Positions 25,951-38,710 of a stretch of 64,000 nucleotides of DNA are shown in pieces. Each line of letters opens with the position of its first letter. The first letter of the stretch is position 1. The position numbers were made by a program, and so were the translations under genes. Below the pieces are notes generated by a model. That model searched no databases, was not told the origin of the DNA, and saw only the letters and a list, made by a program, of their open reading frames with translations. This stretch comes from Ichthyophthirius multifiliis (taxonomy: Eukaryota; Ciliophora; Oligohymenophorea; Hymenostomatida), in the NCBI RefSeq assembly GCF_000220395.1, contig NW_004085941.1, positions 62,001-126,000 on the forward strand, in the 5' to 3' direction.

Positions 25951-26290
25951 AGTATTATAATTTACACAACTTCATCATCTAAATCTGCTTTTATTAAATA
26001 AAAATATTAATATATTAAAATTAATTTATATTTACCTAATAGTTCTTCTAAACTCTATTAATATATAGAGAATTACATCATATCAACAAATCTCAAACCC
26101 TAATATTAGCATGTAGATTTTATGCATTATTATAAATCTGTTGAAATTCTTTATTTTTAAATAATAATTAAATTATTATATATATTTTAAAATATAAATA
26201 CTTTTATGCTATCATTTTTTATTAATTCTTTGAACAATTAAATTATATTTAACTAAATTATTTTGTACTGTAAAAATTAATACAATTTTT
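25950..26290 (-). CDS. Small minus-strand gene or fragment, unresolved
   Basis: Minus-strand pieces look coding: KEFQQIYNNAQNLHANIR, then GLRFVDMMQFSIYQQSLEEL, joined across a GTAAAT...AAAAG intron (about 25992-26039) to ADLDDEVV. Neither a start nor an end is clear, and the first two pieces are in different frames with no intron between them. It may be a short real gene with a sequence error or a decaying copy. The LEELLADLDDEV ending is distinctive, but I cannot name the family. Confidence 0.35.
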
Positions 26291-26589
26291 AAAATTAGTA
26301 TGATATAAAGACTTTGAAAATTAAAAAAAGCCTTTCATTTATTAAAAAACTAATTAAAATATTAATTTAATAAAAAGGATTTTAAATAAAAAGTAAATAA
26401 AAAAAATAAAAAATTTTAATATTAAAATTAAGATTTTATTTTTATTTAAAAAAAATAAATATTCTTTTTTATTAATCAATCACATTCAAAAATATATATA
26501 ATCATAAGCGAAATATATAAAAAAAACATAAAAATATCATAATAATTTTATTTTTATTTTGATAATGCAATCTCGCTTCTGATTACAAT

Positions 26590-27050
26590 ATGAAACATAA
26601 TAATCGAAAAAAAAACAAATTATTAAATTCTAAGGAAGAACATAATATAATCCATATGCGAAAAACAAATTTAAACTCGACCATGAATAGTTTTAGTTTT
26701 TTATATAATAAGGTATACAAATAAGTAAAACAATTCGATTTATTAAATAACCTAAAAGGCATAAATCATAATTACAATCTAAAATTTTCAAATATAAATC
26801 TATAGTAAAATATATTGGATTATAAAATATTAACAAGGATATTAGTTTGTCGTCTTTTTTTCTAATCAATTGTTTGTTTTATTTATTTTAAAATGTAAAT
26901 TTTTACGGAATATATAATTTTAATATATTAAAATATCCTATTATAGGAAATGTTATTAATTAAAGCATTTATTATATCTATATATTATAATTCATTAACT
27001 ATCTATAAAGTTATGGTTCAAAAACATTTTACATTATTATTAAGTATAAT
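26590..27050 (+). CDS. Possible hypothetical protein
   Basis: A plus-strand frame opens with ATG at 26590 (MKHNNRKKNKLLNSKEEHNI, then RKTNLNSTMNSFSFLYNK) and stays free of TGA well past 27050. The first 90 residues have a mixed, coding-like composition; beyond about 26900 it turns into spacer-like Phe/Ile/Asn. The end, and whether it is expressed, are unknown. Confidence 0.3.
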
Positions 27051-27500
27051 ATGCTTATATATATTCTTTTAAATATAAATACATAAATATTTTTTTATTA
27101 ATTTTAAATATATATATAATCAAATATTTAATTTATTAAATATAATTATTTTTTTAATTAATATTTTCTTTTATGAAAATTATTATTTTTAATATTCTTA
27201 TTTTTTTATTTATTCAAGATAGAATATATTTTAAAATATTATTCTTTAAAAATTTTTGATTAAGCATTTATATTTATAAATATTTTTTAATTTAATAAAA
27301 TTTAAAAGAAATAATATTTCATCATATAAATCTATTTGAATAAATAATAATAAATTTAATAATAAATTTTTTGAGAAATTTCTTTTCTACATTACTATTT
27401 AAGAAAATAATATTACAAAAATATTTTAAAAAGGCTTTAAAATTAAATATAAAATATAATAAAAATTACATAGAAATATAAAATCAAATAAATTTTAATT

Positions 27501-28249
27501 ATGATACCTTTGTTCATCAAAAAATCAATATAGTTAAATAAAAATTTTATATATCTATAAAATTGTAACTTTTGTTAAGATTTAAAAAAGACAATATAAC
27601 CAAAATAAAAAAAAGCCTTTATAACATTGGTAACTTTTTAATATTTGAAATAAAAAATTATAAATATAATCATAATTTATCTTTTAAAAATTAAAATATA
27701 GACTGATAGAGCAGCAGAAAAAATAAAAGAATTAATTTCAAAAAGCTAAGACTAAAATTATCTTGCTGTTAAAATTGGAATTAAAAAAAGAGGATGCAGT
27801 GGTTTGAGTTATACAATGAATTATTGTGATAATAAAAAAGAAAATAAATTCGACGAAGTTATATATGATAAAGGTATATAATATATATATATACAATTAT
27901 TTTAAAAAAACTAAAATAAGAATTTATTACTAAAAATATTAATTATTTATTTCAAACTCCTAAATATAATAATTAATATTTATTTTTATATATTTATCTA
28001 TATTTTTCATTTATTTATAGGTGTAACTGTTATTATAGATAATAAAGCTTTAATGGCTTTAGTGGGAACAGAAATGGATTGGTTAGAAGATGATTTAAGA
28101 GCAGAATTTATTTTTAATAATCCTAATTAAAAAGTAATTGCCTAAAATATTACATTTTTATTTTAAAATATATAAATTTTAATAAATTGTATTGTTAATA
28201 TATTAATTTATAGGGTGCATGTGGATGTGGAGAAAGTTTTTATATTTGA
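27501..28249 (+). CDS. ISCA1: ISCA1-type iron-sulfur cluster assembly protein
   Basis: Four exons join in frame: 27501-27629, 27702-27873, 28021-28133 and 28214-28249 (introns 72, 147 and 80 nt), giving 149 aa. The first exon (MIPLFIKKSIQLNKNFIYLQ) looks like a mitochondrial targeting peptide: basic, with no acidic residue until the mature part. The A-type core reads KKAFITLTDRAAEKIKELIS, KIGIKKRGCSGLSYTMNY, ALMALVGTEMDWLEDDL and EFIFNNP, ending GACGCGESFYI. The three conserved Cys (GCSG, CGCG) bind Fe-S or iron. Known role of the family: maturation of mitochondrial 4Fe-4S proteins together with ISCA2 and IBA57. The stop is TGA at 28247-28249. Confidence 0.95.
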
Positions 28250-29276
28250 AAGCTATATTATATATTTTTATATTGAATATTTTTTACTCTAGATTCTTTA
28301 ATTAATAGTAAATATAGAAACAATATACTATAGAAAAAATATTATATAAATTATATAAGAATTTAATACTACTAATTAACTTTTTTTATATATATGAATT
28401 TTATTATTTTGTTTTAAATTTAATATATTAATATGAAAATATGTAAAAAAAAATTTAAAATAAAATTTATATTAAATATTAGTAATATTATACATTTAAT
28501 GTTAATTCTTTTAATTCTAAAATTAAAAAATAATTATTAAACAATTTTATTTTTAGTTACTAAATTTAAATTTAGATTAGTCATATTTATATTTAAAGTT
28601 TAAATAAGATTTTTTTATGCAATTATAATAATTTAAAAATTTCAGTATTTTTTAATTTAGTTTTTTATTAAATAAATATTTAAAATATTTTTATATATTT
28701 ATTTAAAAACTTTTATTAACATAAAGATAAAAATATTTTTTTAAAAAATAATAATATTTATATCGCAATTATATTTTTATTATTTATTGATTTAATCATT
28801 TTACTTTTATATATTTATTTTTTCATATACTTATTATAAAAATTTATAATTATAATCGATTTTTTGGTTTTTAATATATTAAGAATTGCTTATTTATTTT
28901 ATATATTCTTATTTTATCTTATTCTTTATTTTATATTAAAATGAATACTCTATTAAAAAGGTAATAGCTAGATTTACTATTTTATTTTTTTACTCTTTAC
29001 ATTTTATATTTATTAATTATTTTATATTTTTTTAATAATAAAATAAAACTAAATATATTTTTATATAAAATAATTTATGCTTCATTATATTGTATATTTT
29101 TATAATTATTATGAAATATAAAAGCACACATGTATAAATAAAATAAAAAATAAAATAAAAAAAAATTATAAAATTATTTATTTAATTAAAAATATCCTTA
29201 CAAAAAAATTTATTCATATATAAATATAATTAAAAGAAAGAAATAATATATACCTTAAAAAAAAAACAATAAAAAA
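28250..29276. other. 1 kb AT-rich spacer
   Basis: Between ISCA1 and the KDEL-receptor-like gene, both on the plus strand. No coding signal or repeat; it presumably holds the promoter of the downstream gene. Confidence 0.5.
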
Positions 29277-30192
29277 ATGTTTGATCACGATTTCGATCCT
29301 ATTAAATTATCAGATGTGTTTAAAGATCCTTCAAAATTATCTAACTATACTAAAAAGCACAAAGTAAAAAAAAATAATATTTAAACCAAAATCTTAAAAA
29401 AAATAGAAAGATATAATATAATGGTTTGGTTTCATGATGACAGTAATATTAGTATTTAAATTTTTTAGCAGCGGTGATTTTTCTTTCTTATTAACTTTAA
29501 GTTCTTTTGTATAAGCATTCGGTTTCTTACTTTTAGTATACAAAGTGATATAAAGCAAATCTATAAATGGTTTATCAAGAAATTCATTAGTATGTTATTC
29601 TTTATTATTATTTTTTAGATTATTAGCCATTTTAACTAATGATGGTTATTTACCTTATGATTCTACTGGAGATGTAATTTATAGAATAAGTGAGACTGCT
29701 ACTTTCATTTTTTCTGTAATACTTTTATATTTAAGTTATGTTAAATACAGTTTTTCATATAATTGGGATGTTGATACATTTTAATGGTTTTTATTTGCTA
29801 TTCCTACATTTGTTTTGGCTATTTTATTCCATCCTAATTTAAATTCTAAATTTTATGCTGATGTCTGCTGGACTTTTGCCTTGTATTTAGAAAGTGTAGC
29901 TATGTTTCCTTAATTGGATGTTTTTAGAAAAAAAGGAGGAGAAATTGAAAATTATACTTCACATTTTGTCGCTTCATTATCTTTATCGAGAATTATGTAG
30001 TTTATCTTTTGGATCTAAACTTACACTGAACTTAATACTGATAAATATACTACCTCATTTGCTCCTAATTATGTTGGATATCTTGTTTTAGGTGTACAAA
30101 TTGTACAAATATTACTTACAGGAGATTTTTTATTTTATTATGTTAAAGCTATAAGATCAGGAATGCCACTTACATTGCCTTCTTCTATTTGA
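29277..30192 (+). CDS. ERD2/KDEL-receptor-like protein, 290 aa
   Basis: Two exons (29277-29363 and 29407-30192) flank a 43-nt intron. The start is MFDHDFDPIKLSDVFKDPSK. After a soluble N-terminal stretch of about 35 residues come seven hydrophobic helices with ER-retention-receptor motifs: VYKVIQSKSINGLSRNSLV, CWTFALYLESVAMFPQLDVF, HFVASLSLSRIMQFIFWI and GDFLFYYVKAIRSGM. The extra N-terminus and the divergent loops resemble the ERD2-like group known from plants rather than the classical 212-residue receptor. In the family, these proteins return HDEL/KDEL-tagged ER proteins from the Golgi; whether this one binds the same signal is inference. Stop TGA at 30190-30192. Confidence 0.88.
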
Positions 30193-30443
30193 TATTATCT
30201 TTTTATTATTTTTGTTTGTTTGTTAATTTTTTATTTTAGTAAAATTAATTTTTATTAATTTTAGAAATAGTACTTTATAAATATATTTTTAATATATATA
30301 TTTGGATATATAATAAAATTTTATAATAGAATCTGAAGTATTAAAATTTTACTTTTTTTTTTTTTTATAAATAAAACATATATTAATAAAAACTAAAATA
30401 AGATTTGTTTTTAATTTTCATAATTTTTGGTTAAGATTTTACT

Positions 30444-31830
30444 TCATTCATTATCATTTTTATTTTTAATTACTTCATAAAAATTTAAAAAAGCATTATA
30501 GTTTTATTATTTAGAAAAAAAAAAAGCTTATTTTTTTGATGCATAAAAATATTAAATTTACATTATTTTATTTTCCAATAAATTTTAATCTATATCTTAT
30601 TTATTATTATTTTAATTATTGTTTTATTCTTATTATAATTAAAAATCCTTAATTCATTATTTTATTAATCATAATTTTTGCTTCCTTTATTATCTAAAAA
30701 TTATCCCAATTATAATTAAGTAAACAATTTTTTATAATTATTCAATTATATTATTTATTTTTTATTACTAAGACTATCATTATTAATTAAGATTACTATT
30801 AAATCCATTTTTTTATTACTTTATTACAATACTTAACAATTGTTGTTATTTCTACATCATAATAGCACCTCTTCTCTAAAATAATGTAATTTTTTTTTTT
30901 CTTTTTATTAGAAAAGCATTATGGCGAATCTAAGCTAGTGTTGAAAGGCACCTATCTTGATATATAATTTTTTATTTTGGTTAAGGAGGAAAAAGGGTAT
31001 TTTATTTTAAAGGATTTTAATATTTTTCCTTTATTTAAAATGAATAAAAGAATTATTATAATCTATATGATTTTCAATAAAAAATCATTATTATTTATAC
31101 TTTTTTAAAATTTTTAATGTATTATTTTAATGAGTTTATTCTTTTAAATTATATTGAAAAAATTAATTATGTTTTTATTTAAACTTGTGCTGAATTATAA
31201 ACTATTGTTATTAATATAAATTTTTATATATGATCTTTATTTATATTTTAAATATTTTTATTAATATTATTATTTATTAAATTAAAATATAGATATTTGA
31301 AGGCCATTAAAATTTAACTTTTTATCATTGAAAAATGGTGTTTCCTTGAAAATTTTCTTCATCATATTCTGAAAGCTAATTTAATATATTAATTTATTTA
31401 TTAAATATTTATTTTGATATTACTAAATTTATTTTTAAATTATTTTAATATACAACTTTTTTCTAACACTTATGTTCATTTCTTTTTACAAACTAGTTTT
31501 TATTAATCTGAAAAACTACACTATTTTTTTTATATTTATTCACTTATTATTCAACTTCTATTTCTGAATTTTAAGATCAAGAAGGAAATGAATGAGATAA
31601 TTAAAATTTACTTATTTTTTATTAAGAATATTACTATTATTTTAATATTTTCTTTATTTTGCTTTTATAATTATTGATTTTCTTATTTTGTTATTTAATT
31701 TATTATCAATTTAGGTTTATTATTTAATTTTTTATTTGTATTGTGGATTATCTCTTATTTTGTTTTAATTTTTCAAACAAAATAAAAGAATATCGTTTTG
31801 TTATATAGTTTCTTTTATATTCAAATGTTT
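30444..31830 (-). CDS. Hypothetical polar protein, exons unresolved
   Basis: The stop TGA at 30444-30446 follows a coding-like end (IDQNLLENKIMQIQYFYASK, FLNFYEVIKNKNDNE). Further up, the minus strand gives YPFSSLTKIKNYISRQVPFN with TSLDSPQCFSNKK (about 30900-31000), then LSEYDEENFQGNTIF (about 31290-31370), then SEIEVEQQVNKYKKNSVVF (about 31480-31575), separated by intron-like GT...AG spans. The upstream end near 31800 is a guess. No domain recognised; low complexity limits confidence. Confidence 0.4.
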
Positions 31831-32137
31831 TTTAGTTAAATTTTTAAAAAACTCATTATATATATAAACTTATAAATAATTATATTAAATATATATTTTT
31901 AGTTTAAATATAACTTAATGTTATAAACCTTTATATTATAAAAAAAAAAATTAAACTAAACTTAATTATTAATAATGTTTATCAATTAAAAAAAGATACA
32001 AGTATTTTTCTCAAAAAGTTAAAATATATAAATCCTTAAAAAAAAAAAGTCTTTGAAATAATACATAATAAAATACTATAAAAAATATATTTATAACATA
32101 TTGATAAAGACATTTATTTTATAAATAATATAATATA
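31831..32137. other. AT-rich spacer
   Basis: No feature seen between the two minus-strand genes. Confidence 0.5.
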
Positions 32138-35100
32138 TCACCACTCATTATCAAAATTAATTTTAAATTCATTTTAAAAATCTGATTCATCTTAAGGAAC
32201 AGTGACATGCATATCAGGAGTATTTAAATTAATAATTTTTTAAATGATCTCGTCATCATTTAAATTTTCATCTTTTTAATAAATATCAAGCCATTCACCA
32301 ATCCATTAATTATATTTTTTTCTAATTTCATCAAAATCTTCCCAAGATTCAATAAGATATTTCAAACAACTTTTTGGGATTCTTAACTTCTCTTAACCTT
32401 CATTTTCATCCTTATATCTTCTGTATATTTTTATCCCTTTATTATTTTAGTTTTGTCCAGGTACGTGGATTTTTCTTATGCTTTTTATATTTATTTCTTT
32501 TTTAAAGAACTGTTTTTATTTTTTATTTAATTCACTTTATAATAACTTCTCTAAATTTTTAGCAGGAGAATTTAACTTTGATAGATATTATTATTTATTG
32601 TCAACATTTAAAAAATTTATAGCACTTGGTATTTTGTATTCACAATTACTTTATGTTTATTATTAAGTTTAAGCTAAAACTTCAGATTTTCTTCTCTATT
32701 TTTATCTTTTCTTTACTATATTTTTTTTTTTATTTTATTCTTTTTCATCTAAATTATCATTTATTTCATTCAATATACTCTCGATACTCGAAATACTTTT
32801 TATATCGCTTTCTGACTAATTTAAAAAATTATTTTCTTCTTTCTAAATTTAATCCAAGTTTATTTCTTTATTTGATGCTTGCATTTAGGATTCCATTTTA
32901 TTTACATAATTTAATGATGCTATTGATTATTATCTTGATATTATTGATAAATTTAAAGATTCTAACAGCTAATTATTATCTTCTAAACTTTCTGCTTATA
33001 AAAAACTTTGTTTTAGTTTTTATTATTTTCGCTTTTTATGTATTAATTTAAGTTTTGATATTTTTGGTTTCTGCATTATTAACTTTTGTATTTCGTTTTG
33101 TTTTTAAAATTTAATTATTCTTCTTTTAGCTTCTTCTAATATTGCTATCATTCTTTAATAATCTTCATATATGTATTCATTCTATTTTATTTTTTGTTAA
33201 TATGTTTTATTTTATTAGTATTTTTTTTTACTAGAATATGTATTTTGTCTTCTTTTTTTTCTTAGTAAACATTTTAGTTTAACTTTAGTAATTCTTTTTG
33301 AATTGTTCTTTTTTATTTAATTATTTATAAGTCTTTTTTTTAAATATATATTCTTACAAAAGTTTGTTATTTCCTCTATATGTATGATGTATATGGTAAA
33401 TTTTATAAATTAAAAAGCAATGGAATAAATATCTAACATTTCTAGACCAGTGCATAAATAATTTAAAGAACATATTTGTGAAAATGATTTTTTATAATTG
33501 CCTTTTTTATAACCCTTTAATAAAAAAGTTAAAAAAATATATATTTATTATATATTTTACAAGGTAAAAGTTCATAGCAATAATATAAAAGTTATAAAAC
33601 TTTAGAAATACAAACAAAGTTTTCTCCTTACAAAGTAATCTTTATACCTTTAAAAAAGAAATCATAATCGAAATTCGTAGGAATTTTCTTTCCGTTTTCT
33701 TTTATTGTTTGAAACCATTATTTTATTAAATCAAAAGAATAAAAAACATTAATACCATCGTAAGCACTTATTAAAGAATAAATTAAAATAATTATGTTTT
33801 AAATATAAAAATTACTTTGTTTTATTATACATAATAGTAATATAAATGTTTAAATTTTATTCATTATAAAGTAAAATCAGTGATGTATCTTTTAAATTTT
33901 CAGGGAAAAGTTTGGTTTCAATTTTCCGCATTTTAATTAAGAAAACTTTAACTAAATTATAATAACCGGGAATTATATACCAAAGAATTTAATCTTTATT
34001 AGCAAATTATTTATTAATATACCTACACCATTCAGCTAGGAAACTAAAATAGGCAACTCCTGCTTTATAAATTCTTTTTTACCAATTTTTATTTTCAAGT
34101 ACTTGTATTAATTTATCTTGATGTTCTTTATGTTTAGTTTAACTTTCTAAATATTAATAATAGTTTTATTCCCAAGAAAAAAGACTGGCTAAGAAACTAG
34201 TTTTACCATTCAAATTAATACTAGAAATATTATCAAACCATTCATCAATTTATGGATTTTTTTCTTTTCCTTATTCATTTTCAAGGCATTCAAGAAATTT
34301 TTTCTTAAATTAAAAAAATAAAATTATAAAACAATAAAATATTATTTTTAAACATTAATATTTATTTTTTTAAAAAAATTAAATTGAAAATAAAAAGAAA
34401 AAGATTTGAAAAAATGGAATTTAACCTTTTATTTAATGATTGAGTTTAGTGAAAAAAAAAAACATCATTTTAAAAAGTAATATATGTATATAAGGAAAAT
34501 TTAAAATGTACTTTAAATTAAGGAATTCTAAAGAAAGCTAAAGCACAGAAATTTTCAATAAATTACCTTTCTTTTTCATTCCCACCTTTTTAATCTAATT
34601 TAATAAGTACATTTTCTAATGTTTCTATTAAATAGCTTTCATAAGTTAAACAAATCTTTATTTTTTTTAACAAAGGTTATTTTTCTATTGCTTAAACTTC
34701 CAAATTTTTTACATTAGGTAATGTCTTTCCTGATTTGATATATTATTCCATTTATTCTTGTTAAAAGCCAATATAACTTAAGTCCAGTTCTTCCCTATTA
34801 TTTATCAAAATTAGCGCTTCATAATAAAGTTCTCTTAAAGATTCATCTACTTAATCTGCATATTCAAGTAAATGTTATGCCAAATTAATTAAAAGATCCT
34901 AAACCCTTATAAGCTCTTCTTCATTACTATAAAGGTATTAACTACCCTTTTTAAATTATTAAAATATTATTATTTATTTATTTTTAGAATATATAAAAAT
35001 TTGAATTCTTTACCTATAAAGTGTGAATATGTAAACATTCAATAATTCTACTCAAATGCATTCTAATATCATTATTAATATTTTATCTATCTCTATAAGT

Positions 35101-37188
35101 TAAATTGGTATCATAAAGTTTAAAAACAGATTCTTCCAGTGCTATTTTTTTATTCATTAAGTTTTTAAACTTAAAAAAAATAAACGAAAAAATAAAATCA
35201 AAAAATAAGTAATAATTTACTTCTCTTGGAAGAGTTGTTTTTTAATTTAAATTCTACTTTTTTATATATAAGGAACTTGCTTTTACTATTCCTTCCTCAG
35301 TTCTTACTCCTGCAATTAATTATTTCAAAAAAGGCTAATGAGAAACAATAAATTCGCCTTTCCAAATGCCTACTTAGCATCCTTAATTCCATAATTTACT
35401 TTTATTAATATTAATTTCACAGATTATAAATTATTCCTATTCTATTTTAATACCTACGTCTTCTGATAAGAACTTTATCATTTATACATATCCATGACCT
35501 ATTAATTTATGGTCCAAATATATTTCTTTACTATTAACTTGATGCTTAATTATTTTTTTCATACTTAATGTTGGTTATACTTAAGTAGTAACTATTTTTT
35601 TTTTTATTATTTTTTTTTATTGTTTTTTGATATAATAAATACTTTAATCTTTTATTGTTTATTCAATTTCAGGATTTTGATTAGCCCAAAGAATCATTTA
35701 AAAAGTAGAAGAAGCGAATTCATCAGCATAAATTTGTAAATTAATATGAGGTGTCTCTTAATCATGTTGATCTCGAAATTCCCATTTGAGCTCTTTATAA
35801 CCTTATAACTATTCAAAAGTGGAAGCTTAAAATTATTATTAGTGTTAAAATGAAGGAGTATTTTCTTATATAATTTATTTATAATCAAGCCCTCCACTTT
35901 TAATTACACAGCTTGTAAATCTACTTTTTGAAGTTACTATTCCTTTCTTGTATTTAAAGGAGTCTCCGCTTTATATTGCTTTTAACTTATCAATTAAAAT
36001 ATTATTTTCTCTCTATTTAGGAATTTCTTTGTTTTTTGGGGTCTCGTTCATTTTTTTCGGCTTCTTTTTAACTACAAATGATTTTGGAATATAATTTTTT
36101 CTTGTAAATTCTTATATAAAATTATAATCAAAATTTTCATATTAAGCTTAATTTAATTCTTATTCGTCAGTACAAGCTAATTATGTGTGTTTAGATGAAA
36201 ACGCATATCCTGGATTAAAGAAATTTGATGAATGTTCACTTTAATAATCAAAATTGTGAGACTTTTTATTTATTATTTAATGAGAATTTTTTTTTTTTTT
36301 TTACTTTTATTTACATAGAAAAATTATAAGCTTTTTCACTTAAATTTTCATCCAAAATCATATTTAAAGATTTACAAGATATTTTCATGTTAATCATTTG
36401 TGCCATTTTTATATCAAATGTTATTCTTCCATTATCTACTTACTATAAATTATATAGTTTTTATTTTATGTATTTTTTCTATACTTCTTTTGTTTATAAA
36501 AACATATCGTTATGAATTGGGCCAGTACATATATCAAATAAGGTTAAAGATATTTAAGAAACTAAACTTCCTGAATCATCTTAAATATACTTATTTATTT
36601 ATATATTTAAATATTTATATATATATTTATTATTTTTATATTTTTTTTATTAATTTAAATATATTTTTATATTTTTTTTATAATATTAATATATTCTTTT
36701 TTACTTACCATATTAAAATGTGAAGTTTTTAAAGATTCAGCTTCACAAGTATACATAAATTCTTCGCTAATTTTCCACTATATTTTATTATTTTTTTTAT
36801 AAATTTTAATATTCTTGTTATTTTTTTACGTGAGGGTTATTATTATTTATTTATTCAGTTTTATATAAATAATTATTATTTCCAAAAACTAATGTTAACC
36901 TAGAATTTTGCTTTAATTTTATAAAATAAAATAAATGAATATATTATGAAACAAAAAGCAAAATATATAAGATGTAATAAATATTTATATAAGTAAATCA
37001 TATCTTACAACTGGTAAATTTTTAGCTTTTATATTTGAAATTCTAACATTAAAAGTCAAAATGTTTTTATTTTTGTTACTAAATATTAGTTGTTCATTAA
37101 TTGTAGTATTTTTATTATAATTTTATCTTTGTTATCCTTAAAATGCATTTTTCTTGTTTGAACCATTTTTAGTTATACAATGACCCAT
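32138..37188 (-). CDS. C2-domain plus DUF1765-like protein
   Basis: Start ATG at 37188 (MGHCITKNGSNKKN; Gly2 could be myristoylated). A C2-like domain follows over several exons: ILTFNVRISNIKAKNLPV, WKISEEFMYTCEAESLK, ISLTLFDICTGPIHNDMFLQ and NGRITFDIKMAQMINMKI. A second beta-rich region at about 35900-35250 includes YKELKWEFRDQHDQETPHI and LDHKLIGHGYVQ. Next are helical parts (SNEEELIRVQDLLINLAQHL) and a block resembling DUF1765: SFLASLFSWEQNYYQYLES, AYFSFLAEWCRYINKQF, LWYIIPGYYNLVKVFLIKMR and, after a phase-1 intron, MFFKLFMHWSRNVRYLFHCF. A charged tail ends LNTPDMHVTVPQDE and DNEW with TGA at 32138-32140. C2 domains bind membranes, often with calcium; the role of the other block is unknown. 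The DUF1765 call is from memory of its motifs. Not every exon was joined. Confidence 0.65.
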
Positions 37189-37557
37189 TTATTAAGTAAA
37201 TATATATTATTTTTTTGTATATTTTATAATAATGTTTATATAATATAGCAATTATATTATAATACTTAAATAATTTTTAATATTTATAATAATTTTTAAA
37301 TTTGGATTTATATATATCAATTTTTACTATAGTCATCAAAATTTTATAAGAGTTATTTATATTTTTTTACTTAAGATTTTGATATACAAAAATTTATATA
37401 TCTATTAAATACAATAAATTAATAAAGATATAAATTAGAAATAATAGACATATTATTATAAATAAAAACTTAAATAGAATTCATGATAAATATATATAAA
37501 AAAAAAAATATAAATATAAACAAATTTAATTTAAAATATTAAAAAATATACATATAC

Positions 37558-37618
<61 letters not shown>

Positions 37619-37757
37619 ATCAAAATTATAATAAAATTTTTATTATGGTAATTATTTTTTTAGATTATTTAAATTTATTATAAAATAAAATACAAATAAA
37701 ACATTATTAATCATTAAATTTTTAATATAATTTTTTTAATTAATTAATTCATTTTTT
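37189..37757. other. AT-rich spacer with (AT)n
   Basis: Between two minus-strand genes. It contains the microsatellite at 37566-37615 and otherwise plain A/T sequence. Confidence 0.6.
37566..37615. repeat. (AT)n microsatellite
   Basis: About 25 TA/AT units, preceded by three imperfect ACATAT units. Confidence 0.95.
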
Positions 37758-38650
37758 TCAACTATTTTAAATATGATTAGATTTAGCTCTATTTTGTTAA
37801 ATCTTAATTTTTTATGATTTAAACAAAAGATAAGGCAATTTTTAAGTTTTTGATAAATCATATATTAAAGATAAATTTTTTTCATCATCTTTAATAACTT
37901 CTTCGTTTCTTGAGTGCTAAGTATTTTCATATGAAATATTCATTGATTTATTATCTTTTATGTTACTTTGTTTTGCTCTTATTTTAATTTATTCTTAAAT
38001 TACTTTGTAACCTTAAGAAGACTATTTTTTTATAATTAATATTTTTGTATTTAAAATAAAATATTTTTAATCTTTACATTTCCATTAGTTCTTTCACAAG
38101 AAATTTCTTTTGGTAAAGGAAATTTTTTCTTAAAAAATTATTTAATTATTAAGTATAAAAAAATAATATATAAAAATTACCCAAACTCTATATGAACCTA
38201 TCTTTCCAGTGTAATTATTTTAAGATTTGTCACATGCTAAACATTTCCAGATTTATTTTTTTACAACAGCACTTTCTTCATCTAAATTAGATATATTTTG
38301 CAAATTTTTAACATTTTAATGCATATTGTTTATCTTTTTTTTAAATAAATGACATTTTTTTTTTTATGTAAAATAATAAACTTTTTTTTCAATGGATTAT
38401 AAAGCTTAATGAGTATCTTCTTTTTTTGTAAATTTTTCTTCTAATTATTCAATACTTTATTTTATTATTTCATCTAATATTTTATTTAGATCTTGTTTGC
38501 TTATTTTATTTTATAAATCGTCTTTAAAATTTCTAAATTAAGAAACTATATTTTTCTTAAATTTAATTAAATTTTCGTCATTATCTTAATTAACACTTAG
38601 ATTTTTAATATTATTATGATCAATATTATTATTATTATTATTATGATCAA

Positions 38651-38710
<60 letters not shown>

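Noticed and set aside
30890-31010. GC-richer patch suggestive of an RNA gene
   Set aside because: It reads as a minus-strand coding piece (YISRQVPFNTSLDSPQ), and no RNA fold was evident.
32478-33051. Two overlapping plus-strand ORFs of 62 and 141 codons, apparently multi-pass membrane proteins
   Set aside because: Antisense of the charged 3' part of the C2/DUF1765 gene (LESLNLSII, SESDIKSISSIESILNE), which is clearly the coding strand.
35694-35897. Minus-strand ORF of 67 codons starting MEGLIINK
   Set aside because: Same strand as the C2/DUF1765 gene but another frame; the frame with WEFRDQHDQETPHI continues on both sides.
36400-36723. Plus-strand ORF of 107 codons
   Set aside because: Antisense of the C2 exons and their intron.
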